From: Nemertoderma westbladi
Lineage: Eukaryota > Xenacoelomorpha > Nemertodermatida > Nemertodermatidae
DNA: 64,000 bases
Direction of reading: 5' to 3'
NCBI GenBank assembly: GCA_032718475.1
Contig: JAUCBJ010007789.1
Location: 40,011 to 104,010, forward strand
Each line of letters starts with the position of its first letter. Positions within the stretch are counted from its first letter, which is position 1. Under the pieces are notes generated by a model. It worked only from the letters and a program-made list of their open reading frames with translations, made no database searches and was not told the DNA's origin. Shown here in pieces: positions 52,311-63,895 of this stretch. Position numbers and translations under genes: made by a program.

Positions 52311-55300
52311 ATGGAATCAGATGGAGTTGGGCCACCTAGAAGAATTAATAATCCAGGGAAAATCAGAAAATCGTCGAGTTATGACGACGGCACTACCGGT
52401 AGGCCTATGTATTCATCTTCCCTACCAAAAACGTTAGTGTTTACAAGAAGTTTCAGGCCAGCGGATCCTTCGCTAGACGCTCCATCGCATAGTTACACTA
52501 GTAGTACTGGTGTTCGATATCCTCCGAGACATGGCTATGTTAGCAGACCCCATGGCTATAGTACCAGTCGATCCATGCCAGTATCCATTACTAAGCAACA
52601 ATCCGATGCAACTGCACTAAAATCAACTATACCGGTAGTTGAGCCTTGTTTTGTTGAAACTGACACAGATATAAGCCTTGGGAAAAACATTGATAAGTTG
52701 CATCCTAAAGCTAAGGGCCTCAAGTCTGCGCCTCTACAAGATCCTCAACATGACAGAGATCCTGAGTTATCTGTAAAATCATCTTCGCCAGCGTTTGGAT
52801 CTAAGAGCCAGACACGCAAAAACTACGTCAAAGATAACCAAACATCGCCCCGTAAAGTTACGAGTCCTCAGCCAAGAAATAGGCCTACCCAGTTTTCTAA
52901 GAAGGAACAGCATGACTCCGTTTCTGCGTCACCAATTAATAAAGAATCGAAGCCTGTTCTACAGCCCACAACCAGAGCTACAGAAATTCACCTAACTGCC
53001 CTATCTCATATATCTCCATCTGCAACAAGTTCGACAACATCTAATACCGGTACCCTACCGGTAAGGAATAAACCAGCGACGGAGGTTCATCGTCAACAAA
53101 TTGAAACCGAAACTAAACTAACTACTACCGCAGCCACAAAGCAGCCTACTGAATCCGAAAAGTCGTCAGGTGCATCATCCGACAGTCACTTTAACCGGCA
53201 CAAATCTGATAGACCATTTAAACCGTCATTTGGCTATAATAGGAGGCAAGATTATTACAAATATAATAACAATATTCCGATAAATAGAAGAAGTAGAAAA
53301 TTCCATCCAACTCGACCAAATGCGCCACAAATAGAAGAAATCCATGTCGTTAAAACAAACCAGAATCTATGTAATGTTGATATTGGAGAATCTCGCAAGG
53401 AAGACGTTGATAAAACACAATCGGTTACGGTCCAAACAGCCGTGGATGACGCCGTGAAGGTTGTTGAGGTTAAAGTGTCGGAAATCCAACTGAACGCGGA
53501 AATGCGGCGTCCGTTGGTGGTTTACAATAACGGAAGCGACGTGTTGGAACCGGAAGCCGTTAACATACCGGAAGTGGAGGTTACAGGCGAATCGTTAAGT
53601 AAGGCTCCCGATAGTGAGACATTCAATCCCAGCAATATGATAGAAGAAGTTCTTAACGAGAGTGTTGGTAACCAAAATGTTAACGAATCGGAGAAGGATG
53701 ATGTTGCTACGTCCCAGAAATTCATATCGAAGGAACCCAAATATCTGGTGGATGTTAACGGTCCTCAGATAATCGTCCATGTTGTCGCGGATAGGAGGAG
53801 TCCGACCTCTTCCAGTCCCATCGATGTACCGGTAGGTTCATCTACGGGGAGACCGCTGGGCGAGCCCAGTAGTGCTGCGGACGGGGATGGCAGTAGTGGG
53901 CGGGGCGGCGACTGGAACATCTGCTCGCAGGACGCGCAGTACTCGCCCAAGAACACGGGGACCTCGTACTACGACACCCGCTGCGGCGTGTCCCAGAGCT
54001 CGGGCAACATGGAGCGGGACCTGTACGCGGCCCCGGTGGGACATGTCCCGCGCACCGCCGAGTCTCAGGGCTCGACGGCGACCACCTACGGGGGCGAGCA
54101 GCTGTCCACCGGCTCCTCTTGGTTCCCCGTCATCGACCCCCAATCCCTCCCCTATTACTACAACCCGTACCAACAGCCGCCGCTTATCCTGCCGCCTCAG
54201 AGCCAGGATTACTGCCAGTTCCAAACGAACTCGGGTTACTTCGACGCGTCTGTTGCCGACAATGTAATCGTTCAACCGGAAGTGGACCCGCGTCAACCGG
54301 AAGTGGACGCGAGCTGCGTATACGAACTGTCGGTTCCTTCCCCCGGAATCACCTGCGACGAGTTGGAGCAGCAGATTATATCGGATCCGGCGTGGAACCT
54401 TCCAAGATCGGAGGCGGATTGCGAGACTACGTCTGTGGCGGGTTCGCGAGACGGCGGCACAGGGCCCCCGGGGTTCATAATGGGGCCGCCCAGTCTGTCC
54501 GGCCGGATCCAGACGCCACCGTCCGGTCGCCACACTGCGCCGCCCCAACACGCAGCCGTCATCGTGGACAACTTCCCGATGCCGCAGTACGACCCGGCCA
54601 CCAAGTTCGCGGTTCTCTCGCCGCCCGAGTCGGTTCTCTCGTCCCACTACGATATCAACTCGCTGAGCGGGTTGCCGCCGATAGAGAAGATACGTGTCCC
54701 GTCGCCTTCGACGTGGGACGCCGGCGCGTGCGAGGGGGCCGTTGCGTGTAACGTCGCGCGGGACAAGTCCCCGGACGCCAGCTGTCCCACCAACCCGTCT
54801 TCCGTGCACGACAACTTCAGTCTGGCCGCCGCCAACTCGGATATCCCCGAATGCGGTTCGCCTAAATACGCGGTGGACTTCCTGGAGTCGGCGGAGGGCG
54901 TGTCGTTAGACCAGGGCTCCCAGTCCGTCTACTCGGACAGCCAATCGGAGGCCGCTGAGGTGGTCCTGCAGCCGGTCTACCAGCCGGTCCGCTACGCCGT
55001 GGTCCCCAACCCCCCGCCCCCCGTAATGAACCCTTACATGGCGGCCCCCAACCCGGCCTACCTCGGCTACGTGCAGCACCCCTTCCAGCACATCTTCCCC
55101 CATCCCATGGTCCAGCCATTCTTCTTCAACAACGGTCGCGTTGATGACAATGCCTTCTACCAGTCCCCGGTGCTCCTCGGGGGTAATTCCCCCGGGGCTC
55201 CTGGCGCGATGGGGTCCTTGCAACCGGTGCATCCGGCCACCTTCCATTCTCCGTCGTACCTAACGCCACATCCTACGCCACACCCTACACCACATCCTAC

Positions 55301-55991
55301 GCCACACCATACGCCACATCCTACGCCCCACCCTACACCACATCCTACGCCACATCCCTCGATGCATCTGCCGCAGCAACAAACAATCCATCTCCACCCT
55401 TCACCCCATCCTCCAGTGCATCCCCACCTGTCACCCCATCCCCCCGCTAGAACCCACCATCCCCACCCGAACTCGGCCGTGAGGAATCTGTGCCGGGAGG
55501 AGGCGGCGGCCGCCCCCGCCTTCCCGGGCGTCAGCCAGGTCTCGCCGCCGCTCAACCAACCCGCCGAGCCGCAATGCCACCCGCCGCTCATGGGGCTTGG
55601 CCAGCAGCAGAACCTCGTCCAACCGGTCGAGTTCAACGACGTGCTGAGCGAGCGAGCCGAGTTCGATCAGCCGCAGTGGTGCAAAGTCCGTCAGTCGACG
55701 ACCACGCACCCCGAGCACCCGGGAATGCCGCCCGATGTGGTGCCGCAGTCGCCGGCGGCGCCACCCGCCAGACAGACCGTGGCCCGTAGCTCCACGCGAG
55801 CAGACTCGGCGGTGCCGGCACAGAACATGCCGCCTCTAGGTATGTTATGTCCCGTGATTACCTCTATCTACCCCATGACGTACTACGGTGCTCCCATGAT
55901 GTACCCCCCTGGCATGACCCCTCCTGTGATTGGCCAATCGCCTCTTCCCGGCAGACCTAGACTTCTTTCAGACAGCAAAAACAACCCGTAG
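52311..55991 (+). CDS. Large intrinsically disordered proline/serine-rich protein, unidentified
   Basis: 1,226 residues in one uninterrupted frame. The N-terminal half is Ser/Thr/Lys-rich. A basic Arg/Tyr/Asn segment (FKPSFGYNRRQDYYKYNNN) is near 302-320 and an acidic Val/Glu-rich region lies at about 340-500. The C-terminal half is Pro/Gln/Tyr/His-rich, with a HPTP repeat (about 985-1020) and tyrosine-proline clusters (SLPYYYNPYQQPP, IYPMTYYGAPMMYPPG). No folded domain or transmembrane segment seen. Base composition changes sharply at about 53800, from AT-balanced to GC-rich. The uninterrupted frame of 3.7 kb argues for a real coding exon. It could be the last or only exon; no ortholog is recognised. 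Confidence 0.7.
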   Translation: MESDGVGPPRRINNPGKIRKSSSYDDGTTGRPMYSSSLPKTLVFTRSFRPADPSLDAPSHSYTSSTGVRYPPRHGYVSRPHGYSTSRSMPVSITKQQSDATALKSTIPVVEPCFVETDTDISLGKNIDKLHPKAKGLKSAPLQDPQHDRDPELSVKSSSPAFGSKSQTRKNYVKDNQTSPRKVTSPQPRNRPTQFSKKEQHDSVSASPINKESKPVLQPTTRATEIHLTALSHISPSATSSTTSNTGTLPVRNKPATEVHRQQIETETKLTTTAATKQPTESEKSSGASSDSHFNRHKSDRPFKPSFGYNRRQDYYKYNNNIPINRRSRKFHPTRPNAPQIEEIHVVKTNQNLCNVDIGESRKEDVDKTQSVTVQTAVDDAVKVVEVKVSEIQLNAEMRRPLVVYNNGSDVLEPEAVNIPEVEVTGESLSKAPDSETFNPSNMIEEVLNESVGNQNVNESEKDDVATSQKFISKEPKYLVDVNGPQIIVHVVADRRSPTSSSPIDVPVGSSTGRPLGEPSSAADGDGSSGRGGDWNICSQDAQYSPKNTGTSYYDTRCGVSQSSGNMERDLYAAPVGHVPRTAESQGSTATTYGGEQLSTGSSWFPVIDPQSLPYYYNPYQQPPLILPPQSQDYCQFQTNSGYFDASVADNVIVQPEVDPRQPEVDASCVYELSVPSPGITCDELEQQIISDPAWNLPRSEADCETTSVAGSRDGGTGPPGFIMGPPSLSGRIQTPPSGRHTAPPQHAAVIVDNFPMPQYDPATKFAVLSPPESVLSSHYDINSLSGLPPIEKIRVPSPSTWDAGACEGAVACNVARDKSPDASCPTNPSSVHDNFSLAAANSDIPECGSPKYAVDFLESAEGVSLDQGSQSVYSDSQSEAAEVVLQPVYQPVRYAVVPNPPPPVMNPYMAAPNPAYLGYVQHPFQHIFPHPMVQPFFFNNGRVDDNAFYQSPVLLGGNSPGAPGAMGSLQPVHPATFHSPSYLTPHPTPHPTPHPTPHHTPHPTPHPTPHPTPHPSMHLPQQQTIHLHPSPHPPVHPHLSPHPPARTHHPHPNSAVRNLCREEAAAAPAFPGVSQVSPPLNQPAEPQCHPPLMGLGQQQNLVQPVEFNDVLSERAEFDQPQWCKVRQSTTTHPEHPGMPPDVVPQSPAAPPARQTVARSSTRADSAVPAQNMPPLGMLCPVITSIYPMTYYGAPMMYPPGMTPPVIGQSPLPGRPRLLSDSKNNP
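55258..55365 (+). repeat. 12-bp coding repeat (HPTP units)
   Basis: CCACATCCTACG-type units repeat about nine times inside the proline-rich gene and encode His-Pro-Thr-Pro. The unit length keeps frame, so copy number is likely polymorphic. Confidence 0.85.
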
Positions 55992-57576
55992 GCAGCTGTC
56001 GATAAATTCAGTATTGTATAGATATATAAACGAGTTGTTACAGGTTATTTGAACTATAAAATATTCGTTATCTAAAACCATAGTGCCCGATATTATTTTA
56101 TTAGAATGATGGATGCAATTTACTTTACTATGTATGTAGGTACTAGTTAGTTGACCACTTTGCCTTTTACTCTTCGCCGTGGTGGAATTATATCCGTGCG
56201 AATGTCGAGTTTGTCGAACTATAACAATTACGAATCTTCTAAACTTGATTTTAATATATTTTACGAACGATTAGTAGCGATCTCGTGTATTTTATCATTG
56301 TGCTTAACTAGTTGGCCTTAAAAATATAACCTTACACATTAAATATCCAATCTATAAACACAACTTTACATATTGTTTAACTTCGACGATCAACTAAAGC
56401 CGATTTTTGGAAAGAAAATTGGGGGGTGATCTTCTTAGTTTCCATGGATATGGAGAATTTGTGAAATAATTTTGTACAAAATAGATTTTTTGAGCCTTTT
56501 TTTGATGTTTATCGCACCTGGTGCCTCAGACACATCCTAATTGTGTCAGATATAAATTTGATGACATGCTAAATCCTCATTCTCCAGTAATTCTCAGTAA
56601 TACAATCGTAAAATTAATAATGTTAAAAGTATTGTAAAATGTATATTTATTAATTAGTTATTAATTAATAAGCTTAATTAATTAATAAACAAGTATAACA
56701 AAACAAATGTGGAATTAATATTTGAGTTATATAATAAAAATTATTATAAGTAAGTCGTATTAAAAGGCCAATAAAGGTAAGCTTTGTACGACGTGTTGGT
56801 CTATCCCTCTATTGTCTATGGCTGCTTGGATTTTTTGCTCTAAGAGGAAGGAATGAGAATGTGGCAATTATATTTTAACTAAGAAATTTATTTTTTTATT
56901 CACAATTATAAAATTTAACATATCTTTTTGGAACCAACATTATTCATTGAATTTAACTACATAGTTTTATCTGGATTCTGTATTCTTGTCTGAATTATTA
57001 TGACTGTTATCTTTTATAATGTTTCTTTTATTAATAATGTATTTATAATAAATTTTAGAACGACACTACCGGTGCTACTATATAATTAGCACGTAAATAA
57101 ATAATTATTATACACAATCCCAGCAATTCATATTGTTGCTTCTTCCTATTATCAGCAAAATATAATTTTAATGTGGTTTTTATCTTTTTACTGTTGAATT
57201 TACATTATAATAATATTGTGTAAAGTAATTTTCAAGAAATACGGATACTTGCGTCTACTTTACTTTAATTATATTATTTGGTTCGCCAATTTGAAAAAGT
57301 GCACTCAGCCCTTTTTGCCCATTTTTATGTGATTTTTTCAACCTAATAATTGTATTTTAATTTTAAAGTTATTCATCCAGAACTGTAAGTGTCTATCTAT
57401 ATATCACTTTTTTATTGAATATGTTTCAGTCTTCACTTTACAATTTGCTGTTGGGAACAGTTTGTTGTATTAAGATTAGTATTAGAATACTGTGTTTGTT
57501 CGCTTTGTTTTTTCCAAAATTTTAAATTAAATTAAAAATTAAAATTAATAAATAACAGTATTTGAAGCTTTTTTTG
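55992..57576. other. 3' flank of the proline-rich gene; AT-rich
   Basis: Probable 3' UTR and intergenic DNA. AATAAA-like words are frequent but not informative in such AT-rich sequence. No gene seen. Confidence 0.45.
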
Positions 57577-57580
57577 TTAA

Positions 57581-58551
57581 CACGTTAGCTGCGGCTCCGA
57601 AACCACTGGTTCTTTGTTACTGCGGATTGTACACCCGTGAACATTCCTGTGCAGTTCCTCAACTGCGGATTGTGCACCGGTGTTCAACAAATAACTTTTT
57701 GTTAATTACATTTTGTGGGAATGCCTTTGGGTACCGGTGCTCAAATTCACTATCATTGTATTTATAAAACAATGGAGAACCACCATTAGAAAAAACCGCA
57801 TCCCAATAGCTCCGTCCAGTCCAGAGATAGTGGTTTGAATTTCATCAAAATTTTATATATTTTTTATGATTTTACTCTTACAGGATTCACAATTTTCGAT
57901 ACTGTACCAATAATTATTCCATCACATTAGTAAATGACATGGCCACTTCCAAAATTTCAGGGGGTAGCCCCATAGCATCCGCTCCCTTGGGTCCATTCTT
58001 GTGTATGGATATGCTGTATGGCTTGCGTATTAGATAATGTCTGGCTGGAGTTTAACGACCACCCATCAATCATTTGGGTTTTAAAAACATTTAGAAAGTA
58101 AAACAATATAAAAAAAATTGTTATTGTTACAACAGCACATTTGCTCATGCAATATAAATTAACACATGAAAAGTTAGCAGTTGTTATTGCTTAACTATCA
58201 ATGAACTAAATCAAATAGGACTAATAGCTATTGCTAATGCATTTTAAAAATCCCGCCATATTTATATAAGTTTAAATATTGAGCACCGGCGCTCAATCCG
58301 CACTGACACTTGTGCAGTGCGGATTGTGCACCGGTGCGTAAACCCGAAAAAATATATATGAGTCATATAGAGGTCACAGATACCAAATATGACAATGGCC
58401 AATGTATTTGAGCACCGGTGCTCAACTTATAGGCTCCGCACTAAGGGCTAACCAAGCCAAAATAGCAGTAAGAAGTTGACAGGGAGTAAAACCTGCCGCA
58501 TTAAAGTTAAAACACGAATTGTGGACCGGTGCTCAATCCGCAGCTAACGTG
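57581..58551. mobile_element. piggyBac-like non-autonomous element
   Basis: The inverted ends CACGTTAGCTGCGG and CCGCAGCTAACGTG are perfect. The left flank is TTAA (57577-57580) and the right flank TTAC, a likely decayed TTAA. TTAA duplication is the mark of piggyBac. The interior carries several GAGCACCGGTGCTC or similar palindromes (about 57675, 58280, 58335, 58408 and 58523) and TGCGGATTGTGCACCGGTG repeats. No transposase; 57957-58148 (minus) has no domain. Confidence 0.7.
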
Positions 58552-58555
58552 TTAC

Positions 58556-59429
58556 TACTTTTTTATTTTCTATATAGTGAAAGAAAATTTAATCGAAAAT
58601 CATCGCAAATAAATAAAAATCCCATCCTGATCCTACTAATACAAAGAGTAAATAAACATGCCGTCACTCCATATTTTTAGTATTGGTGGACCATTTTGAA
58701 TATATATTTATGTGTTGCTATACCGCTGTGCCATAATATCTATCTATACAAATGTACATTGGTTGGTCCCTTGATTAAATAATGAAAAATCTTAAAAGTT
58801 ATTTTTAATAAATTTCAAAATTTGATCGGGTAGTAAAACTACTCAGAATTACAACAGTCCTATAAAATGCTACATTTTACGCCGTAAAGTAATCTATTAT
58901 TTAATTGTATTTCTGCCGCACTGATTTGTGATATTCGAGTAATTTTAAAATACGACCGCAAAGAAGATTAAAAAGTGTTAGATTACGCCGTGAAGAACGT
59001 AAATTTATTAGAAACTTAAAACATTATTTTGTTAGTAAAAAATGTGCTAGTGATCCCAAAATTTGAAGCCTCCAACAACCCCAACCGCTGCGTCACCCTA
59101 CCTCTTATACGATGTCCTTCTGCACTTTATTAACATATAATTATGAAGTGTATATATTTAGTTACATAGACAACGAAATGAGAATCATTTTACAATTTTA
59201 TTAAAAATAATATTATACGACGGTCTGACAGGTCAAATTTTTGCCATTTTACCTTTTTCCTAAGTATTCAAACTAACAAAGGGCAGTTAGTTAAATTTAT
59301 TGTAGGGTTTGAATTAACCGGAACTCCCTTATTGTCTCCATGTTCGGGGTCCCCACAACCTTAATGAATACGCCACGCTCGACGTCTTTAGAAACGTTGT
59401 TCGTGGCTTATTCATATTAAATATTAGGG
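58556..59429. other. AT-rich, no gene seen
   Basis: No ORF or repeat family recognised. Confidence 0.4.
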
Positions 59430-59672
59430 TAATATTATTAGGAAGGGTCTTTCACCACGTGGGTGTTTTAAAATTGGGGGTGGGGGGGGGGGGGGGGGTG
59501 TTTACCGTATGGCAATTTCACCCATCACGGCGGTCTTCAGCGGTATATTTAAATTAAATATTATAAAACAAATTTAAAATCAGAAACAGGCAAATTTAAA
59601 AGGTTACCAAGTAGGATATCTTGATTTAAAGGAAAGTCACCACGTGGTAAAAGACCCTTCCTAATAATATTA
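59430..59672. mobile_element. 243-bp MITE with inverted ends
   Basis: The left end TAATATTATTAGGAAGGGTC followed by TTTCACCACGTGG is mirrored on the right by CCACGTGGTAAAAGACCCTT and the rest. A 17-base G run lies inside at 59482-59498. No clear target duplication; the outer TAATATTA is itself palindromic, which hides the border. Confidence 0.7.
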
Positions 59673-62600
59673 TCTTAATATTTTGTTAAGTTTTTCTCCT
59701 TCATAAAATTAATTGAAACGGTACCTCTATTCTATACTGTACGCACACGATTCGATTAGCTATGGTTTTTGAATTTGTCTTAATGTGCCGTTATAAACTG
59801 AATTTACTTTCCCAGTATTATTACCACAGTACCTGGTTTGTGAGCGTTTGTGTTAATGGGTTAATTTTTCTTATCTTTTTAGCACTTACTTAGTATAAAA
59901 TATAGTTTCTGTGAGAATTTATTCGTGCCTTATTTTAAAAAATTGTTTTACTTTGAATTTTAGTCAGAATAATAACATACCGAGTTGACATCATTTAGGT
60001 AGTTACAGTAGTCAGTCCATTATAAGGCGATTATCAGCCAGCTAAAGAAAATATATTGAAAGTCTCGAATAATAACATATTTTATGCGTACCTGTTTTAA
60101 TACCTCCTAACCGAATTTATTTTCAATTTCGTTTAGTTTATATTGGGTTTTGGCAGCCACCCATGCGCCTCTGTAGTCAGCTCGGAGGTTATTACATTAG
60201 CTGAAAATTGGAAGATTTAAATTTGGTAAATTTTTTAAATTTATTTGGTACCGATAGGCCTTTATTGGCAGCCGCATGGATAATAACAACAACGCACTAG
60301 ATTTCTATTGTACGGTTTTCAAGCAATATTTTATATTTTCATGAACTAATATTTATACACCCACTTTATTATATATTTTTCCCATTAGGAATTCGTATTT
60401 CTCTCTCAATATATTTGCGTGAAATTTGTGACTATATATGCATGCGTTATCTGTCAGCAGTGTTGGATAGGTTATTGTCACAAAATATTGATTTTCTACA
60501 CTAGAGAGTGTGGTACTGCTCATCTCTGAGTTAGTTTAATACAGGTTGTTGTTGCACTACAATTAATACTTTACCACACTTTGTCAAAGATTTTATAATG
60601 AATAGCTTCGTAAGTTTAAAGTTTTAGTTTATATCATAAATAATATATAAAGTCTTACTTGAAATGTATATTGAAATTTAGCTTCCAGTTTCAACCATTC
60701 AATCACTAATAGCAGCACTCACTCACCCGTATCCTTATATTAAATTACAATCAGTCCAGTTGTCGTAAATCATTCTTGTGGTCGTCGTTTAATCTGTCTT
60801 TTTTTTATATCAACCAGGATCTTTGTCTAGGTGTGACACACCTGGGCTTCCAATCAGGGGGCCTTTATTCGATCCCTAGGTGGGTCAGCACTGTTTGGGT
60901 ACAGTACTTTATATGCTTCAGCCTAGTCAAACCCAGAATATCTTCCTTGACTGGACGAAAAATGGGAACCAAGACCCTATAACCCTAGGCCCTAGCCAAG
61001 CCATAAACCTAACCTAACCCTAACATGAAACATTAACCCTGAACCGAACCCTAACGAAATTCGAAATGTTCGCGAAGATCGTGACGTTTGCAAAGCTCCA
61101 TGTCCAATACCCTGGTATTGTTAAACAATCAATTAATATTTACTGAAAAATAGCTAGTACAAAAAATGGCAGGCTGCCTCATGCAATAAAATTTCGCGAA
61201 GTTTGCCGGAGAATGTTCAAAATCATTGCCATAATGGACTTGGCCTACGGCCTTCTAAACAAGGCCGGGATCAGTTAGTTACATTGCAATTTGTTAATAA
61301 TTGGTTTAGACTTATCTCAGAATTTCATATTACCCCCGCCTCCTTTTTTTCGGATTGGTTTATTGGTCCGACACAAACAGTGCCAACACGGCCCTTAGTA
61401 CGTAGTACCTAAGACAATATTGCCTGAAATTCTTCTAAATTGCTTAGATTAGAGACAGGGGGAAAACTGAACGCAAAGCCAATATCGCCGAATTAATATC
61501 CCGCCTCAATGTTAAATTCTCAATTTAGGGAAGGAGCAGGTTACAGTGGCACGTTATTCTAACCAGAACAATAAACTACAGGCAATATAACGGGTTAGTT
61601 TTATTTTTGGGAGTAATCACCTAATCAGTTATTATTTGCGTCGAATTTCCCCTGAAAAGGGATTATTTTTTATTGCGTCGAAAGTCCCCCCCCCCCCCAC
61701 CCATATCTGTTAAGAGTTAGATTATGGCCAGTTGTTTAGAACGCCGCGAGTACAGTTCAATATTTAATCATTCTATGTCTCCAGTTTTTCTAGCCGTCCT
61801 GAGTGATTGACAGGCGTGTTGTTTAGAAGGCGTTGGTCACTCTCTAGTACTTACTTAATCTAGTGCTTAATTATTCAGAATGTTTTATTGTAATTTTATG
61901 AATGCCAAATTTGTTTGAACAGTGCATAGCATACATTAGTTCGTTACTAAGCTGGGATCCACGTATTGCGCTGGGACGAACGTCTCTTCCTGAGAGATCT
62001 TAATGAATTACGAACAGTTAACTTACACTAATTATTTGGCACAACTAGTGCTGCCCAAACGAGGGAGCGAAAGGGCAGCTCTAAACTACGGTGAGATTTA
62101 GTTTAACAATCTCAGCATGTTAGCAGGATGAGCTGGGGTGTCGACAAGCTTGTTATAAAGTATGCGGTACCTGAATATGGCCTACAGTTTGGCCTACATT
62201 TACATGTTGTTGCTTGTCCTATTAGTTAAATGCATGCACATACAAACAGCTAAAACGATGATTTCATTGCGTTGTTAATGATAGATCCCCAACAACCAAT
62301 GTTGGGTATTCATTGTTGTAAATACTAAATACCTCATGTCAAACTACCAATCACTTTCCAGATATCATGGCTTTATGCTGAAAGCACGACAAGTAGGAAT
62401 GAAATATCTGGAATGAAGCTGCCATAGTTTATTAATCAATGGTTGGTTGGGGGTGTACAGTGCAGCATGGTTGCCTTGGCGATGTGTGTAGGGTGTTTTC
62501 TGGGTGTAATAGGCTCCCTCTGATAGGATATGCTGCAGATCAATTCGTTATAATTTATTGTTATACGAGCTCTTAGCTCAATTCATGGGAATCGGGAATC

Positions 62601-63029
62601 CTAAACGTCACAAAGAGTTGCTGTCATTTTATTTGTTTAGTACTGGCAGGTGGTACTGTACAGTTGTAGTGTTAGTGCTACATTAACTATTTGTTTGGTA
62701 GTTTTTCTTTTCTTGTATACAAATACTGTAAAACGTGTATTAGAAACTGTAAACCTTAATTTACTAAGTACAGCTGGTAACGCCATGGTTGTGTATGTAC
62801 AGTATGCCAATATGTCTAGGCCTAACTACTGTATAATTATTCGCCTGGAAGTGAATAGGTTAGGCCTATTGTTATAATTTTAGACTCGAAATATTGCAAT
62901 TACAGTCTTATACACGTCCGTCATACAACACAGTACGTCAGTACCGTAACATTTATTCGTTATTCATATATTCTTATATTAATAAGAATGTGCTGTAAAT
63001 TTTAATGTAACAATCTATATTGCCACATT
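59673..63029. other. Long gene-poor stretch
   Basis: AT-rich with TAGGCCTA words. About 60990-61060 has degenerate CCTAACC/CCCTAAC words. A possible pol III B-box-like TTATTCGATCCC lies at about 60868-60879. A dispersed-motif copy is at about 61527-61585 (minus). A 13-base C run is at 61686-61698. I see no supported coding exon. Confidence 0.4.
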
Positions 63030-63195
63030 ATGTCAACAGTGACATTCGACTGCTTATTAGAAGAAATTTCAACGTCTGTTTCTGCAGATGATTTTCTACA
63101 ACTCAAAAAGGGTTGTCCTGTTGATGCAAGAAGTGATATCAATTCCATGTCAGCTTTCTACAAATATCTAAGAAAACGGGATAATTTATCTGAAG
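63030..63195 (+). CDS. First exon of a probable death-effector-domain protein
   Basis: Met at 63030 opens a frame whose first 55 codons look like the first helices of a death effector domain: FDCLLEEISTSVSADDFLQL, then CPVDARSDINSMSAFYKYLR and NLSEG. The pattern of LL-IS-S-S-DD---LK and a later aliphatic helix before RDNL is the DED pattern. The exon ends at a good donor (TCTGAAG/GTATGG) at 63195. The second half of the domain, with the RxDL motif, would be in a downstream exon outside the window. DED proteins act in caspase-8/FADD-type signalling. Sequence beyond the donor is a palindrome and not DED-like, which supports the splice. Confidence 0.5.
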
Positions 63196-63221
63196 GTATG
63201 GTACTTTGTTATGCTCATACT

Positions 63222-63280
63222 ATGTTATATGAGAGGTTTTTCCCACTCGCCGCGAGTGGGAAAAACCTCTAATATAACAT
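63222..63280. repeat. Near-perfect palindrome, 29-bp arms
   Basis: Arms 63222-63250 and 63252-63280 match with one mismatch and a one-base spacer, centred on CCCACTCGC/GCGAGTGGG. It begins 26 bp after the donor site of the DED exon. Confidence 0.92.
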
Positions 63281-63895
63281 CTCTCTCTCACTCGCGCAGT
63301 GTGGATGAACATTGGACACGTTCGTGGGGCCTTCGCGCATAACGAGAGCCTATATTAGAAGGTATATTATACTAATCTCTATTTGATATACGAAAACCGT
63401 CTTTCCCAAAATATATATGAGTGAAGGCGATGCTATCAGTTTGTGATAAACTAGTTTTAAAAACAGATATCCATTTCAGTTTGCCCTTTACACACTTTAA
63501 CTGTCATTTGTAAACCTTCTAACTAGGGCTATTTTAGTTAAGTATGAAATTATTAGTTTTACAATACTCTTCCCCTTCGTTAGCCTCGTTGCCCTCGTCC
63601 TGTTTTGTCTTAAAATAATTTTCCTAAACGGAGACTAACGACCTTTATAACTATGCAAAGTCTCGAAATTGTGAGAGAAACTGCAGATTTATGGCAGATG
63701 GATACTCGTATCCACTGTAAACTCGTTGCGTTCGTTCTTTTTTTTTTACCAAATTTCCGATTCTTTCTAGGCCTAAAGTTTTGACGGACTACATACGTAC
63801 CAAGTTTCGTTTAATTTCATCAAGGAATAAACGAGTTATTAGCGGTCAAAAATTTACGACGACGACAGACAACTCGCCAATGGTACCCATATTAC
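63281..63895. other. Intron or intergenic, AT-rich
   Basis: 63316-63347 matches 25903-25934 in inverted orientation. No exon seen. Confidence 0.45.

Noticed and set aside
53838-54809. A 323-residue minus-strand ORF and others opposite the proline-rich gene
   Set aside because: Arg-rich antisense shadow in GC-rich coding DNA, with no domain.
60820-60900. Possible tRNA gene or SINE head on the plus strand
   Set aside because: A TTATTCGATCCC B-box-like word is present, but the A box is poor and no cloverleaf can be drawn. Too weak to list as a feature.
60985-61060. Telomere-like CCCTAA words
   Set aside because: Only a few degenerate, irregularly spaced CCTAACC/CCCTAAC words; not a tandem TTAGGG array.
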